44,752 bases of DNA. Source: Iphinoe sp. HA4291-MV1. Lineage in GTDB: Bacteria > Cyanobacteriota > Cyanobacteriia > Cyanobacteriales > Nostocaceae. The stretch lies in assembly GCA_019359415.1 (NCBI GenBank), contig JAHHHH010000063.1:1-44752 (forward strand), written 5' to 3'. Shown in pieces: positions 1 through 8,804 of the stretch. The notes beneath the pieces were generated by a model. It saw only the letters and a list, made by a program, of their open reading frames with translations. It had not been told where the DNA came from and did no database searches. Position numbers and translations under genes: made by a program. Positions within the stretch are counted from its first letter, which is position 1. The number at the start of each line of letters is the position of its first letter.

Positions 1-114
1 ACGATCGCTTGGGAGCAACGCAGAAACACTCAATCGCGAACAATCGATTGGCGCTTTACAACTGAAGATGCACGTATTAAGCTTAAACGACTCTATCCCT
101 CATTTCAACCCTGA
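1..114 (+). CDS. IS630-family transposase, C-terminal end (partial)
   Basis: Frame 1 is open from the window edge to TGA at 112-114 and gives 37 codons ending in DARIKLKRLYPSFQP. The WRFTTEDARIKLKRLYPS ending is typical of the C-terminus of cyanobacterial IS630/Tc1-type transposases, which are DDE enzymes that insert at TA. The catalytic residues would lie upstream, outside the window. Recognition is by the tail only, so the family call is good but the completeness of the gene is unknown. Confidence 0.6.
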   Translation, partial: TIAWEQRRNTQSRTIDWRFTTEDARIKLKRLYPSFQP

Positions 115-121
115 CAGACTA

Positions 122-150
122 CTAGTACAGATCGGCGTAAATAAACCACC
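122..150. repeat. terminal motif resembling the MITE at 15557-15647
   Basis: The sequence CTAGTAC, followed shortly by GGCGTAAATA, lies just after the transposase stop. The left end of the miniature element at 15557 also begins CTAGTAC, followed by GGCGCGTAAATA. This suggests a shared terminal inverted repeat. The orientation here points rightwards, so it may belong to a second nested element rather than be the end of the element on the left. Confidence 0.35.
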
Positions 151-332
151 CATTCCAAATCGATGAAACGCTTACGCTGTCTTCATTTTGAATTTTGAAT
201 TTTGAATGAGCGAATTCCGCCTTGCGGTACTAGGCTCCCACTACAGTCTTTTTTGCATGCATTGGGATGCTCCCCAGACTTTGTGAGTTTCACTGTTTAT
301 CGTGGTCGTTAGAAGATGATATGGTACGAACA

Positions 333-668
333 TCAATCGACTGCAAAACCTGTATACTGCCTAACAAGAGGTTCGTGAAATGCTAACACAATATCTTCTT
401 TTGGCACTCCTAGTTTCACCAGTTCATCCGCAATTCCTATTTCCGTTCCATCATGCTGTATCCAAATCTTGTCATTTTTGATATCGAGATGCAAAACACA
501 GCCATACATTGAGCGGCGATTTTTCCAACCCGTATAAACAATTTGATAATGGTCACGTTCAATATCAAAAATCAATTCCGTTTCGACTTGATTATCTGAT
601 GAACCTAACTTTGCGTATTCACTCAACAATTGTTGGATATATGTGCGATAGCGTTCTATCTTTTCCAT
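333..668 (-). CDS. xisI: XisI family protein (fdxN element excision controlling factor)
   Basis: The 111-residue product has the XisI pattern: MEKIERYRTYIQQLL at the start, an IVYTGW segment with a following Arg-rich stretch, then WIQHDGTEIGIADELVKLGVPKEDIVLAF near the end. In Anabaena XisI acts with XisH and the recombinase XisF in excision of the fdxN element during heterocyst differentiation. XisH/XisI pairs are however spread widely through cyanobacterial genomes without such an element, and their general role is unsettled. The start ATG lies inside the end of xisH, 13 bp before the xisH stop is finished, so the two are probably co-translated. No recombinase gene is adjacent. Confidence 0.85.
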   Translation of the reverse strand: MEKIERYRTYIQQLLSEYAKLGSSDNQVETELIFDIERDHYQIVYTGWKNRRSMYGCVLHLDIKNDKIWIQHDGTEIGIADELVKLGVPKEDIVLAFHEPLVRQYTGFAVD

Positions 669-1072
669 GACAAAATTACCTCGCTTACTGGGTCATAAAC
701 GATCAGTGTAAGTTGAAAGCGCTCAATCACAGTTTGCACAAATGGAAGGGTAAAAAAATTTCGATAAACCCCTTGAGGAACTGCTAAATATAAAACACGA
801 TTAGGCTGCTGTTCTTCCAAAGCAACACGATAGTTAATAAATTGCCCCACCGCAGTATGAAATTCATAAATATTAGACGTACTAATAAAGCTTTTAATCT
901 CAACTGCTATCTTTTCCTCTCCTCTGTCAGCAGCTATGACTTTTTCTGCACCTAAGTCGATTTGCATATCAACCCTACCTGCCCGAATCCTTAAAGGATC
1001 ATCTGTAATCACCCAACCTTCTTTTTCCAGCCCTTTTCTAACACTATCGTGAAAAACATCTTTAGCAGCCAT
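656..1072 (-). CDS. xisH: XisH family protein, PD-(D/E)XK nuclease-like
   Basis: I place the start at the ATG read from 1072, giving 138 residues beginning MAAKDVFHD, which matches the family's usual start. The open frame upstream, to 1186, runs towards a MITE and is not conserved-looking. The middle of the protein carries VDMQIDL (about residues 34-40) and VEIKSF (57-62), the D...ExK arrangement of PD-(D/E)XK nucleases. It is the first gene of the pair with xisI and overlaps it. In Anabaena XisH is needed for fdxN element excision; here no element or recombinase is visible, so the function in this genome is inferred only from family. Confidence 0.85.
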   Translation of the reverse strand: MAAKDVFHDSVRKGLEKEGWVITDDPLRIRAGRVDMQIDLGAEKVIAADRGEEKIAVEIKSFISTSNIYEFHTAVGQFINYRVALEEQQPNRVLYLAVPQGVYRNFFTLPFVQTVIERFQLTLIVYDPVSEVILSWKR

Positions 1073-1153
1073 AAAGTCTTCCGGTTCACCATTGATGTCA
1101 ACGATACCGTCCCCGTCACTTTGGGCGAGGTACGTTCTTGGTCTGTACCTAAC

Positions 1154-1254
1154 AGGACTTACGCAAAGAAACCCGGTTTCTACCAAAAATCGTCTGTTTT
1201 GCTACCAAATACTAACAAAGAAACCGGGTTTCTGACAGATTATGCGTAAGTCCT
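1154..1254. mobile_element. MITE with AGGACTTACGCA termini
   Basis: The 12-bp termini AGGACTTACGCA (1154-1165) and TGCGTAAGTCCT (1243-1254) are a perfect inverted repeat. Nested inside is a second perfect 15-bp inverted pair, AGAAACCCGGTTTCT (1167-1181) and its complement (1219-1233). ACCTAA occurs on both sides (1147-1152 and 1255-1260) and could be a target duplication. No coding capacity. It lies 82 bp upstream of the xisH start. A longer element with the same termini is at 23434-23610. Confidence 0.8.
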
Positions 1255-1424
1255 ACCTAAATGATACAACTTTCTTAGAATCAGTTATCAGTAACCGAGA
1301 AGTACTGTGTCAATCTTTTCTTAACCACAGATCTAGATAGACTATATCCTTGGAAATCTTCGTTAAACGAGAGCGCATAGAGTCCCGCAAACGCATATGC
1401 TAGATGGTCGGATGAGCCATTTAA

Positions 1425-2765
<1,341 letters not shown>

Positions 2766-2803
2766 CCTTTTTAATCAAGTGCTATATCTAAACGCAAGTC
2801 GGT

Positions 2804-3013
2804 GCATTGTTAATGCATCGGCTTGCATTGTTAATGCATCGGCTCGCATTGTTAATGCATCGGCTCGCATTGTTAATGCATCGGCTTGCATTGTTAATGC
2901 ATCGGCTCGCATTGTTAATGCATCGGCTCGCATTGTTAATGCATCGGCTTGCATTGTTAATGCATCGGCTCGCATTGTTAATGCATCGGCTTACATTGTT
3001 AATGTATCGGCTT
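2804..3013. repeat. 21-bp tandem repeat, ten units
   Basis: Ten head-to-tail units of 21 bp are present. Each is GCATTGTTAATGC followed by ATCGGCTC or ATCGGCTT; the last unit carries two substitutions. Each unit contains the palindrome GCATT-GTT-AATGC, and the AATGC of one unit can also pair with the GCATT of the next. Because 21 is a multiple of three, several frames stay open across the array: a heptapeptide IVNASAR/C on plus and ADALTMR/Q on minus. These frames look like by-products rather than genes. The array starts 38 bp after the eno stop. Confidence 0.95.
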
Positions 3014-3108
3014 ACATTTCAATGGACATGTGGGAAAAGTTATCCTTTGAGGATAGAACCGCAAGTCTTTTAGCCGCTTCTCGCGGTGAGACATATTCCA
3101 TAAAACTT

Positions 3109-3155
3109 CTACATTTTCCATATTTCTACTTTCACACAAAATATGGGAAATGTAG
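3109..3155. terminator. 17-bp near-perfect hairpin after the tandem repeat
   Basis: CTACATTTTCCATATTT (3109-3125) and AAATATGGGAAATGTAG (3139-3155) are complementary apart from one position that would be a G-U pair in RNA. A 13-base loop separates them. No clear T-run follows, so it may be a transcript-end or processing hairpin for eno or a relic of a mobile element. From 3181 to 3407 I see no convincing gene; there is a Met-less open stretch of about 40 codons on plus ending near 3400, possibly a gene remnant. Confidence 0.45.
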
Positions 3156-3407
3156 AGATAAGTTGGAATTATTTAGCTAATCTTTAACTTAGTAATACGT
3201 CCAATCAGCTTGGCTACGTTAGCACTTTACGAGTTGACTTTTGACGAGTTGACATGATATCGTATAAATGATGGAGAAGGTGTGCGCAGGCAAACCCACC
3301 TCTTCAATATTGTTACCACAGGCTGAGTCAAGATGATCGTCAGCTTTTTCAACTGTTTCTAGCGAAGTGGAGATTGTCGATAAGCGTGGCGAGTTGCTTG
3401 TGAAAAT

Positions 3408-3686
3408 TTACTCTCGTCGTTCGACGAGTCTTCCAGTTATATATTTATGCAAAATGCTTGAGATAAGGGTCTGATATGGAATCCCCTCTTCAATGGCTTT
3501 GGTTTGAATCGCGTCAAGATCCAGCGACGAAAGCCTTAATGTAATTCGCTTATCTTTGGCAAGAGTGGCTTTGGCATAGCTTTGAAGTTGAGCCAGACGA
3601 TTTGGATCGCCCACTGATTCCCATTCACCCTTCTCAAAGGACTCAAGTATTTCCTTCTCTTCCTGTTCAAGTTCACTCATGCTCAT
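3408..3686 (-). CDS. CopG-like antitoxin
   Basis: The 92-residue product has an acidic N-terminal half (EQEEKEILESFEKGEWE) and a C-terminal ribbon-helix-helix-like part, RITLRLSSLDLDAIQTKAIE, followed by GIPYQTLISSILHKYI. This is the layout of CopG-type antitoxins that bind their partner with the N-terminal arm and DNA with the RHH fold. Its ATG overlaps the end of the upstream gene by 14 bases, as expected for a toxin/antitoxin pair with the toxin first. Such pairs usually autoregulate, but no operator palindrome was recognised. Confidence 0.75.
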   Translation of the reverse strand: MSMSELEQEEKEILESFEKGEWESVGDPNRLAQLQSYAKATLAKDKRITLRLSSLDLDAIQTKAIEEGIPYQTLISSILHKYITGRLVERRE

Positions 3687-3960
3687 TATCTTCTCTTAAG
3701 TACTGCTTAGTTGCCTTCCGATATGGAATGATGGTCTTTAAGAAAAGTTCTGACTCGGTTTCAACGTACGGGACAAGATAAGCGTACCCTTGAATCTGTA
3801 CTACGAGTAAACGCTGTTTTGGATACTTACTTTGGTTTGGGTGAATGTAATCATCAAGGAGGTCCCCCCTATCCAACGCCGCAAGAACTGCTTCAAATGA
3901 CACTCCTCGTTGCGACCTAAGTTTCTCGTTTTTTGTGAGATCCCACCGGATAAGTTTCAT
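3673..3960 (-). CDS. BrnT-like toxin of a type II toxin-antitoxin pair
   Basis: The 95-residue product starts MKLIRWDLTKNEKLRSQRGVSF, contains an aspartate-rich LDRGDLLDDY and ends with a strand-rich QRLLVVQIQGYAYLVPYV and FLKTIIPYRKATKQYL. This matches the BrnT-like, RelE-fold ribonuclease toxins found in cyanobacteria next to CopG-type antitoxins. It lies upstream of and overlaps the antitoxin gene. The prediction of RNase activity rests on family membership; no catalytic residue can be assigned with certainty. Confidence 0.65.
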   Translation of the reverse strand: MKLIRWDLTKNEKLRSQRGVSFEAVLAALDRGDLLDDYIHPNQSKYPKQRLLVVQIQGYAYLVPYVETESELFLKTIIPYRKATKQYLREDNEHE

Positions 3961-4043
3961 CCCCAGATCATATGCTCATTGTACATGCAATGACAACAAA
4001 CTAGTAGTCCGCCACAGCAACTTTGCAGGCTGAACGATCTCAA

Positions 4044-4058
4044 AGAAACCGGGTTTCT
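4044..4058. repeat. solo AGAAACCGGGTTTCT palindrome
   Basis: The 15-base near-palindrome AGAAACCGGGTTTCT stands alone in the gap between the toxin gene and argC. The same 15-mer forms the inner arms of the two unrelated MITEs at 1154-1254 and 9482-9610 (one base differs at the end of the latter), so it behaves as an independent repeat module. Confidence 0.7.
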
Positions 4059-4132
4059 GTACCCGGCGAAGTTCCTGTGGTGAAACATTAGGGATGGCGA
4101 AACTTACGTTAGCTTGTCTCCCTTGTCCCCAA

Positions 4133-5191
4133 TTACGGATAAAACCCCAACTTCGGTAACCCCATTGTCTCGTCCCAGCCCATCATGATGTTAAGACACT
4201 GGATAGCTTGACCCGCCTGCCCTTTAATAAGGTTATCAATCGCTGACATCACGATCGCACGTCCAGTACGCGGGTCAACTTCTATTCCTATGTAACAAAG
4301 GTTACTGCCACAAGCCCATTTGGTTTGGGGATAAACGCCTGGCTCGCAAACTTTCACCCAAAGAGAGTTACGATAGAAGGCTCTATAAATCGTGATTAAA
4401 TCATCTCGCACCAAACCAGGGTCCCGTAGCGTTGCATAAACTGTTGCTAATATGCCACGCACCATAGGAACGAGGTGTGGTGTAAATTGGATAGTGATTT
4501 CGTGTCCCGCTAAATCACTACAAATCTGCTCGATTTCTGGGGTGTGGCGGTGACGGACGACGTTGTAAGCTGCTAATGAGTTATCTGCCTCAGCAAGCAA
4601 CATATTGACTTTTGCTTGACGCCCACCTCCAGAAGTGCCAGACTTCGCATCAATAATGGCTGTTTCTGGCACAATTAGCCCTTGCTTGAGCAGTGGTGAA
4701 AGTGCCAAGAGGCTAGCAGTAGGATAGCAGCCAGGACAGCCAATCAGCTGCGCTTCCGCAATGCGATCGCGGTACAGTTCTGGTAATCCATAAACTGCTG
4801 TCGCTGTTGTTGTAAGATCTGTTCTCTGGGCACCATACCAATTTGTGTAAGTTGTTAAATTGCTAAAGCGATAATCTGCACTCAGATCTAGTACTTTACA
4901 TCCTTTTTCCAATAATTGCGGAGCGATTTTGCAAGCCAAACCATTTGGTAGAGAGAGAAAGACTACCTCACAACGGTGAGCAATGGTTTGTGGCTCGACA
5001 GCCTCAATCGGTTGATTAACTATGTGAGCCAGATGTGGATAAAGATCCGCAAACGGTTTTCCCGCGCTACTCTCCCCACCTAAGTAAACGAGTTCGACTT
5101 CTGGATGATCCATCAGTAGCCGCACTAATTGCACTCCGCCGTAACCTGACGCGCCAACAATCCCAACTCTTACGCGTCTAAATTTGCCCAT
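4133..5191 (-). CDS. argC: N-acetyl-gamma-glutamyl-phosphate reductase
   Basis: The 352-residue product reduces N-acetylglutamyl-5-phosphate to the semialdehyde with NADPH, the third step of arginine synthesis in the cytoplasm. The N-terminal Rossmann loop is [14 protein letters not shown] (G13-G19 region), the catalytic cysteine sits in [10 protein letters not shown] (C155), and the conserved SGTSGGGR loop follows. The HTPEIEQ and FTPHLVPM blocks are also as in the family. Length is normal. It is divergent from ribBA with a 232-bp gap that holds the promoters of both; no specific regulatory motif was recognised there. Confidence 0.96.
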   Translation of the reverse strand: MGKFRRVRVGIVGASGYGGVQLVRLLMDHPEVELVYLGGESSAGKPFADLYPHLAHIVNQPIEAVEPQTIAHRCEVVFLSLPNGLACKIAPQLLEKGCKVLDLSADYRFSNLTTYTNWYGAQRTDLTTTATAVYGLPELYRDRIAEAQLIGCPGCYPTASLLALSPLLKQGLIVPETAIIDAKSGTSGGGRQAKVNMLLAEADNSLAAYNVVRHRHTPEIEQICSDLAGHEITIQFTPHLVPMVRGILATVYATLRDPGLVRDDLITIYRAFYRNSLWVKVCEPGVYPQTKWACGSNLCYIGIEVDPRTGRAIVMSAIDNLIKGQAGQAIQCLNIMMGWDETMGLPKLGFYP

Positions 5192-5423
5192 AACTACTAA
5201 ATCCTTTTTGAATATGAAGACCCGTCCTTACCAGAATTCTCCTGGCTTAGACTTATTGCCGTTTCATTGTTGCTGCACTTAGTGATCAGAAAATCCAACT
5301 CTAGCCGCAGGTATTTATCGGTATGTTATCGAATCTTTGCTTCAAATGCTTCTGAAGTATCTAGAAGAGCTACAATCAGATACAAGCATTTGTTAAAGAA
5401 AATTTACGTTTGGTACCTGGAAT

Positions 5424-7136
5424 TTGTCTGTGTCGAAGCTTAACACAACCTTAAACCAAAGCTTTGAGTTTGATTCGATTGACTCCGCCTTGGCTGACTT
5501 GAAAGCTGGTCACCAAATTGTGGTAGTAGATGACGAAAATCGAGAAAATGAAGGTGACTTGATTTGTGCTGCTCAATTTGCTACCCCTGACATTATTAAT
5601 TTTATGGCGGTGGAAGCCAGAGGGCTAATTTGTCTGGCGATGACTGGCGAGCGGCTTGATGAATTAGATTTACCATTAATGGTGACTAACATCACAGACA
5701 CCAACCAAACAGCTTTCACTGTCAGCATTGATGCTGGATTTCACTTAGGGGTGACCACTGGTATTTCAGCAGAAGACCGCGCCCGCACAATCCAAGTTGC
5801 TATTAACCCAGTAACACTACCTTCAGATTTACGTCGTCCCGGTCATATTTTCCCCATTCGCGCAAAGGTTGGAGGCGTACTCAAACGAGCGGGACATACC
5901 GAAGCTGCTGTTGACTTAGCTCGATTAGCTGGATTATACCCTGCTGGCGTTATTTGTGAAATTCAAAACCCCGACGGTTCGATGGCACGGCTATCCCAAT
6001 TATTTGAGTATGCCAAACATCATAATCTCAAAATCATTAGCATCGCGGATTTAATCAGTTACCGCCTGCAGCACGATCGCCTCGTCAAGCGCGAAACTGT
6101 TGCTGATTTACCCACTCAGTTTGGTCTTTTCCAAATTTACGCTTATCGCCATACTCTGGATAATACAGAACACGTTGCTATTGTCAAGGGTAATCCTGCT
6201 CAATTTGATGAGCATCCCGTAATGGTGCGGATGCATTCCGAATGCTTGACTGGAGATGCTTTGGGTTCTTTACGCTGCGACTGTCGAATGCAGTTGCAAG
6301 CAGCGCTAAAAATGATTGAGAATGCAGGACAAGGTGTTGTCGTTTACTTACGGCAAGAAGGACGGGGAATTGGGCTGATTAATAAATTGAAGGCTTACTC
6401 GTTGCAGGATATGGGACTGGATACTGTAGAGGCGAATGAGCGCTTGGGATTCCCCGCTGACTTGCGAGACTATGGTATGGGAGCACAGATGCTCATGGAT
6501 TTGGGAGTGCATAAAATTCGCTTAATTACCAATAATCCTCGTAAAATTGCTGGGTTAAAGGGCTACAAGTTGGAAGTTGTTGATCGCGTGCCCTTATTAA
6601 TTGAAGCAAACGACTACAATTCTTATTACCTGAGGACCAAGGCGAAAAAGTTGGGTCATATGCTGTTACAGACTTATCTGCTGACAGTCGCAATCAACTG
6701 GCAAGATGACCCAAAAGCCGTGACGGAACGCTACGAACGCTTAGAGAAACTAAGGCATTTAGCGAAAACTCATGACTTATTGTTACAAGAAGAAGCACGT
6801 CCTTTGGCGATCGCTCTGTTTGATAAGCCATCGTTAATCATACACTTGGGTTTAGACCAACCGAACCTAGCAACATCCGATTGGTATAAGCACAAAGGTC
6901 ATCCTTACGTACAAGCGATTAGTCAAATTTTGGACGAACTCGTCGCTTCACCTTACATCCAAAAGGTAGAATTTTTGATTTCGCCCGGAGTTGATCCTCT
7001 AAGTAACCTACAAGTGCAATTGGATCGACAAATGTTCTCTCCAGGTACATTACCTTCGTCCATTTGTTGCGAGCAATTAGGGACGCAGAAGATTTATAGT
7101 TTTGGGAGACTCATTAAACGGAGTAATACTCCATAA
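5424..7136 (+). CDS. ribBA: RibBA: 3,4-DHBP synthase / GTP cyclohydrolase II fusion
   Basis: This bifunctional enzyme makes both precursors of riboflavin. Residues about 15-215 are the DHBP synthase domain with VVVDDENRENEGDL and the AGHTEAAVDLARLAGLYPAGVICE block. Residues about 230-420 are GTP cyclohydrolase II, with zinc ligands C274, C285 and C287 (ECLTGDALGSLRCDCR) and RQEGRGIGL. A C-terminal extension of about 140 residues, found in cyanobacterial RibBA, follows and has no known catalytic role. The listed start is TTG; a GTG two codons later (5430) is equally possible, and no ATG fits. No FMN riboswitch-like structure was recognised upstream. Confidence 0.95.
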   Translation: MSVSKLNTTLNQSFEFDSIDSALADLKAGHQIVVVDDENRENEGDLICAAQFATPDIINFMAVEARGLICLAMTGERLDELDLPLMVTNITDTNQTAFTVSIDAGFHLGVTTGISAEDRARTIQVAINPVTLPSDLRRPGHIFPIRAKVGGVLKRAGHTEAAVDLARLAGLYPAGVICEIQNPDGSMARLSQLFEYAKHHNLKIISIADLISYRLQHDRLVKRETVADLPTQFGLFQIYAYRHTLDNTEHVAIVKGNPAQFDEHPVMVRMHSECLTGDALGSLRCDCRMQLQAALKMIENAGQGVVVYLRQEGRGIGLINKLKAYSLQDMGLDTVEANERLGFPADLRDYGMGAQMLMDLGVHKIRLITNNPRKIAGLKGYKLEVVDRVPLLIEANDYNSYYLRTKAKKLGHMLLQTYLLTVAINWQDDPKAVTERYERLEKLRHLAKTHDLLLQEEARPLAIALFDKPSLIIHLGLDQPNLATSDWYKHKGHPYVQAISQILDELVASPYIQKVEFLISPGVDPLSNLQVQLDRQMFSPGTLPSSICCEQLGTQKIYSFGRLIKRSNTP

Positions 7137-7228
7137 AACGGTGTAATTTATTGTTGTCTGAGTGAGAAGTGGTGCAACGGCAATTGGCGCTATGTGCCTC
7201 CCACTTACGCCACATGCTGTAGCCTGTG

Positions 7229-7284
7229 AAACCCTCCGCAGTCGCCACAACGGGGGGAACCCCCGCAAGGCGCTGCTCTCCACC
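7229..7284. repeat. GC-rich dispersed repeat next to an IS end (short copy)
   Basis: Read on minus, this stretch has GGTGGAGAGCAGCGCC, then a GGGGGTTCCCCCC palindrome, then GGCGACTGCGGAG. The same three blocks in the same order occur at 30026-30132 on plus, with extra sequence between the first two. Both copies sit just beyond the 3' end of a tnpB gene. The 175 bp between ribBA and tnpB hold nothing else that is recognisable. Confidence 0.7.
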
Positions 7285-7430
7285 GCAGTGGCTTATCTGT
7301 CTAGACGCTGGTCAACTCCCATTGACCAGTTCCCTGAAGGCAGGATTCCGTTTATGCTTAATATCAAGCCATCCAAGCTCAATAGCATCATTCAAATCCT
7401 TGCCATGCCCCTTCAGGAAACGCGCTGTAC
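7285..7430 (-). ncRNA. candidate omega (guide-scaffold) RNA at the tnpB 3' end
   Basis: TnpB nucleases use a structured RNA that overlaps the 3' end of their gene and runs to the element end. Here CTGGTCAA (7308-7315) and TTGACCAG (7322-7329) form a perfect 8-bp stem with a 6-base loop that includes the tnpB stop codon region. Boundaries are not visible and are approximate. This is an inference from family behaviour plus one strong hairpin. Confidence 0.3.
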
Positions 7431-8781
7431 GACGCAATAATACTGCCTGAACCTCATCCGCTTTCATGAAGCGGGTAATGTCTTTGTCTGTGCCACGAGC
7501 AAGGACATTCAAAGCAGCATTTAGATCCGCTTGCAACACGACCCCATTAAATCTGATAAAGCTGTCCCCATTACGCTTACCCAATAGGGTTCCTGTAACA
7601 GAGTCAACTTGCGACGTGTAACTAGCTGCAACCTCTGTGATAGTTGAATTACTCCAACTAGCCCATTTTTCTAAACTATCCCGCAAGTAGCCTTTTACCC
7701 AGCTATTCAATTTGCGGGACATTGCCTTAGACTGACGTTTATTTTTGATGGGTTCCGTCAAGTCCTCAGCATAAACTTTCAAAAAGCCTTCTTCAAACAA
7801 AGACTTTGAGGCTTTACCAATCAAGCTTGCAATTACCGACTGGTCTTTGTTGTAGCGTTTATTCTCTGTTCTCCTGGTGAGATTATTTTCTAAAATCCTT
7901 GCAGATTTCGCTGGGTCATGTGGCTTTAAGTTCCGCGCAAGAGCAAACAACTTGCCACGATTTCTATTTTTCTTGGTTATGCGATTTGACTTTTGAGTTA
8001 ACAGCTTGCCCAACCCAGAGCCGTGCTCAGTCCCTTGAGAATCAATGAACGCTTCAGTGTATCCCTTATCAACGCCGACCGAAGTTGTGATTGATTCTGG
8101 GCATTTGGTGTACTCGCCAAGGTTAACTAGAAAATGAATCTCAAACTGGTCAACCTGTTTGTTAAAAATAACTCGAATCTGTCCGGCGACTTTTCTATTA
8201 CTGCGAACTTTTATTTTGATTCGCTTGCCTCTGGTTAGTCCGGCTAATTCTAACAGGTAGATGTTTCGACTGATTTGTTTGCAAGAGTAACCATCTGGCT
8301 GGTAAACAATTTGGTTTTTAACAAAAGTATGACCGCGCTGAAACTCTTTTCTGACAATACGATGAAGAAACGAATCATCCAAGAACGCAGTACTTTTTAA
8401 CTTCTCGTAGCAAGCTTTTCTAGCTTTTTCGTTCTTTTCTCCGCTGTAGCGTTTCCAAATATGCTTTCGGAGATTGGCAACAGTTGCAGCTTGTTGAGCA
8501 AGAATCGCTTTTGCAACATCGCTGACAGTCCACTCCATAAGCTTTGAAGGCAAGTTTAACGACTCTGGAGAACGGAAAGCGCGCACCTCTGGATAAGTTT
8601 TACGCCAATCCATTCCCCAGTGCCGAATGCTTCCAAGCTTGTTGTAAGATTCGGAACGAACAACAGCTAAACGCTCCATTATTTCTAGTAATTCTGTTTT
8701 TGATGCATTCTCAACATCACAGGTTATGACTACTTGAGTTGACAACTTCTGGACTAGATTTTTTGGCTTACGTTTAACCAT
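7312..8781 (-). CDS. tnpB: IS607-type TnpB, RuvC-like RNA-guided endonuclease, zinc-finger cysteines missing
   Basis: The 489-residue product has the three RuvC motifs of TnpB/Cas12-type nucleases: GVDKGYTEAF (D238), VYAEDLTEP (E339) and LQADLNAALNVLAR (D419). In most TnpB proteins the YTSQ block is followed by two CxxC pairs before the last RuvC motif. Here YTSQ (388-391) is followed by VDSVTGTLLGKRNGD and FIRFNGVV, with no cysteine. The nuclease triad thus looks intact while the zinc ribbon is absent. Length exceeds the usual ~400 residues, and the N-terminal 230 residues are divergent. The partner tnpA lies 23 bp upstream. Family knowledge predicts RNA-guided cutting that retains the element at its donor site. 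Confidence 0.85.
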   Translation of the reverse strand: MVKRKPKNLVQKLSTQVVITCDVENASKTELLEIMERLAVVRSESYNKLGSIRHWGMDWRKTYPEVRAFRSPESLNLPSKLMEWTVSDVAKAILAQQAATVANLRKHIWKRYSGEKNEKARKACYEKLKSTAFLDDSFLHRIVRKEFQRGHTFVKNQIVYQPDGYSCKQISRNIYLLELAGLTRGKRIKIKVRSNRKVAGQIRVIFNKQVDQFEIHFLVNLGEYTKCPESITTSVGVDKGYTEAFIDSQGTEHGSGLGKLLTQKSNRITKKNRNRGKLFALARNLKPHDPAKSARILENNLTRRTENKRYNKDQSVIASLIGKASKSLFEEGFLKVYAEDLTEPIKNKRQSKAMSRKLNSWVKGYLRDSLEKWASWSNSTITEVAASYTSQVDSVTGTLLGKRNGDSFIRFNGVVLQADLNAALNVLARGTDKDITRFMKADEVQAVLLRRTARFLKGHGKDLNDAIELGWLDIKHKRNPAFRELVNGS

Positions 8782-8804
8782 TGTTCTCCCTCCTCCTATT
8801 AATA

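Noticed and set aside
2775-2975. Minus-strand ADALTMR heptapeptide frame
   Set aside because: Same reason: a translation of the DNA repeat, antisense to the 3' region of eno.
2804-3013. CRISPR array
   Set aside because: Units are contiguous with no spacers, and no cas gene is present; the 63-bp array at 28125-28411 fails for the same reason.
2779-3180. Plus-strand open frame of 133 codons with IVNASAR/C heptapeptide repeats
   Set aside because: It exists because the 21-bp DNA repeat has no stop in this frame; the other frames and the minus strand are equally open, and there is no ribosome binding site or known family.
5192-5423. FMN riboswitch ahead of ribBA
   Set aside because: I could not find the conserved AGGGGCGGGG-type or other core segments in the 232-bp gap.
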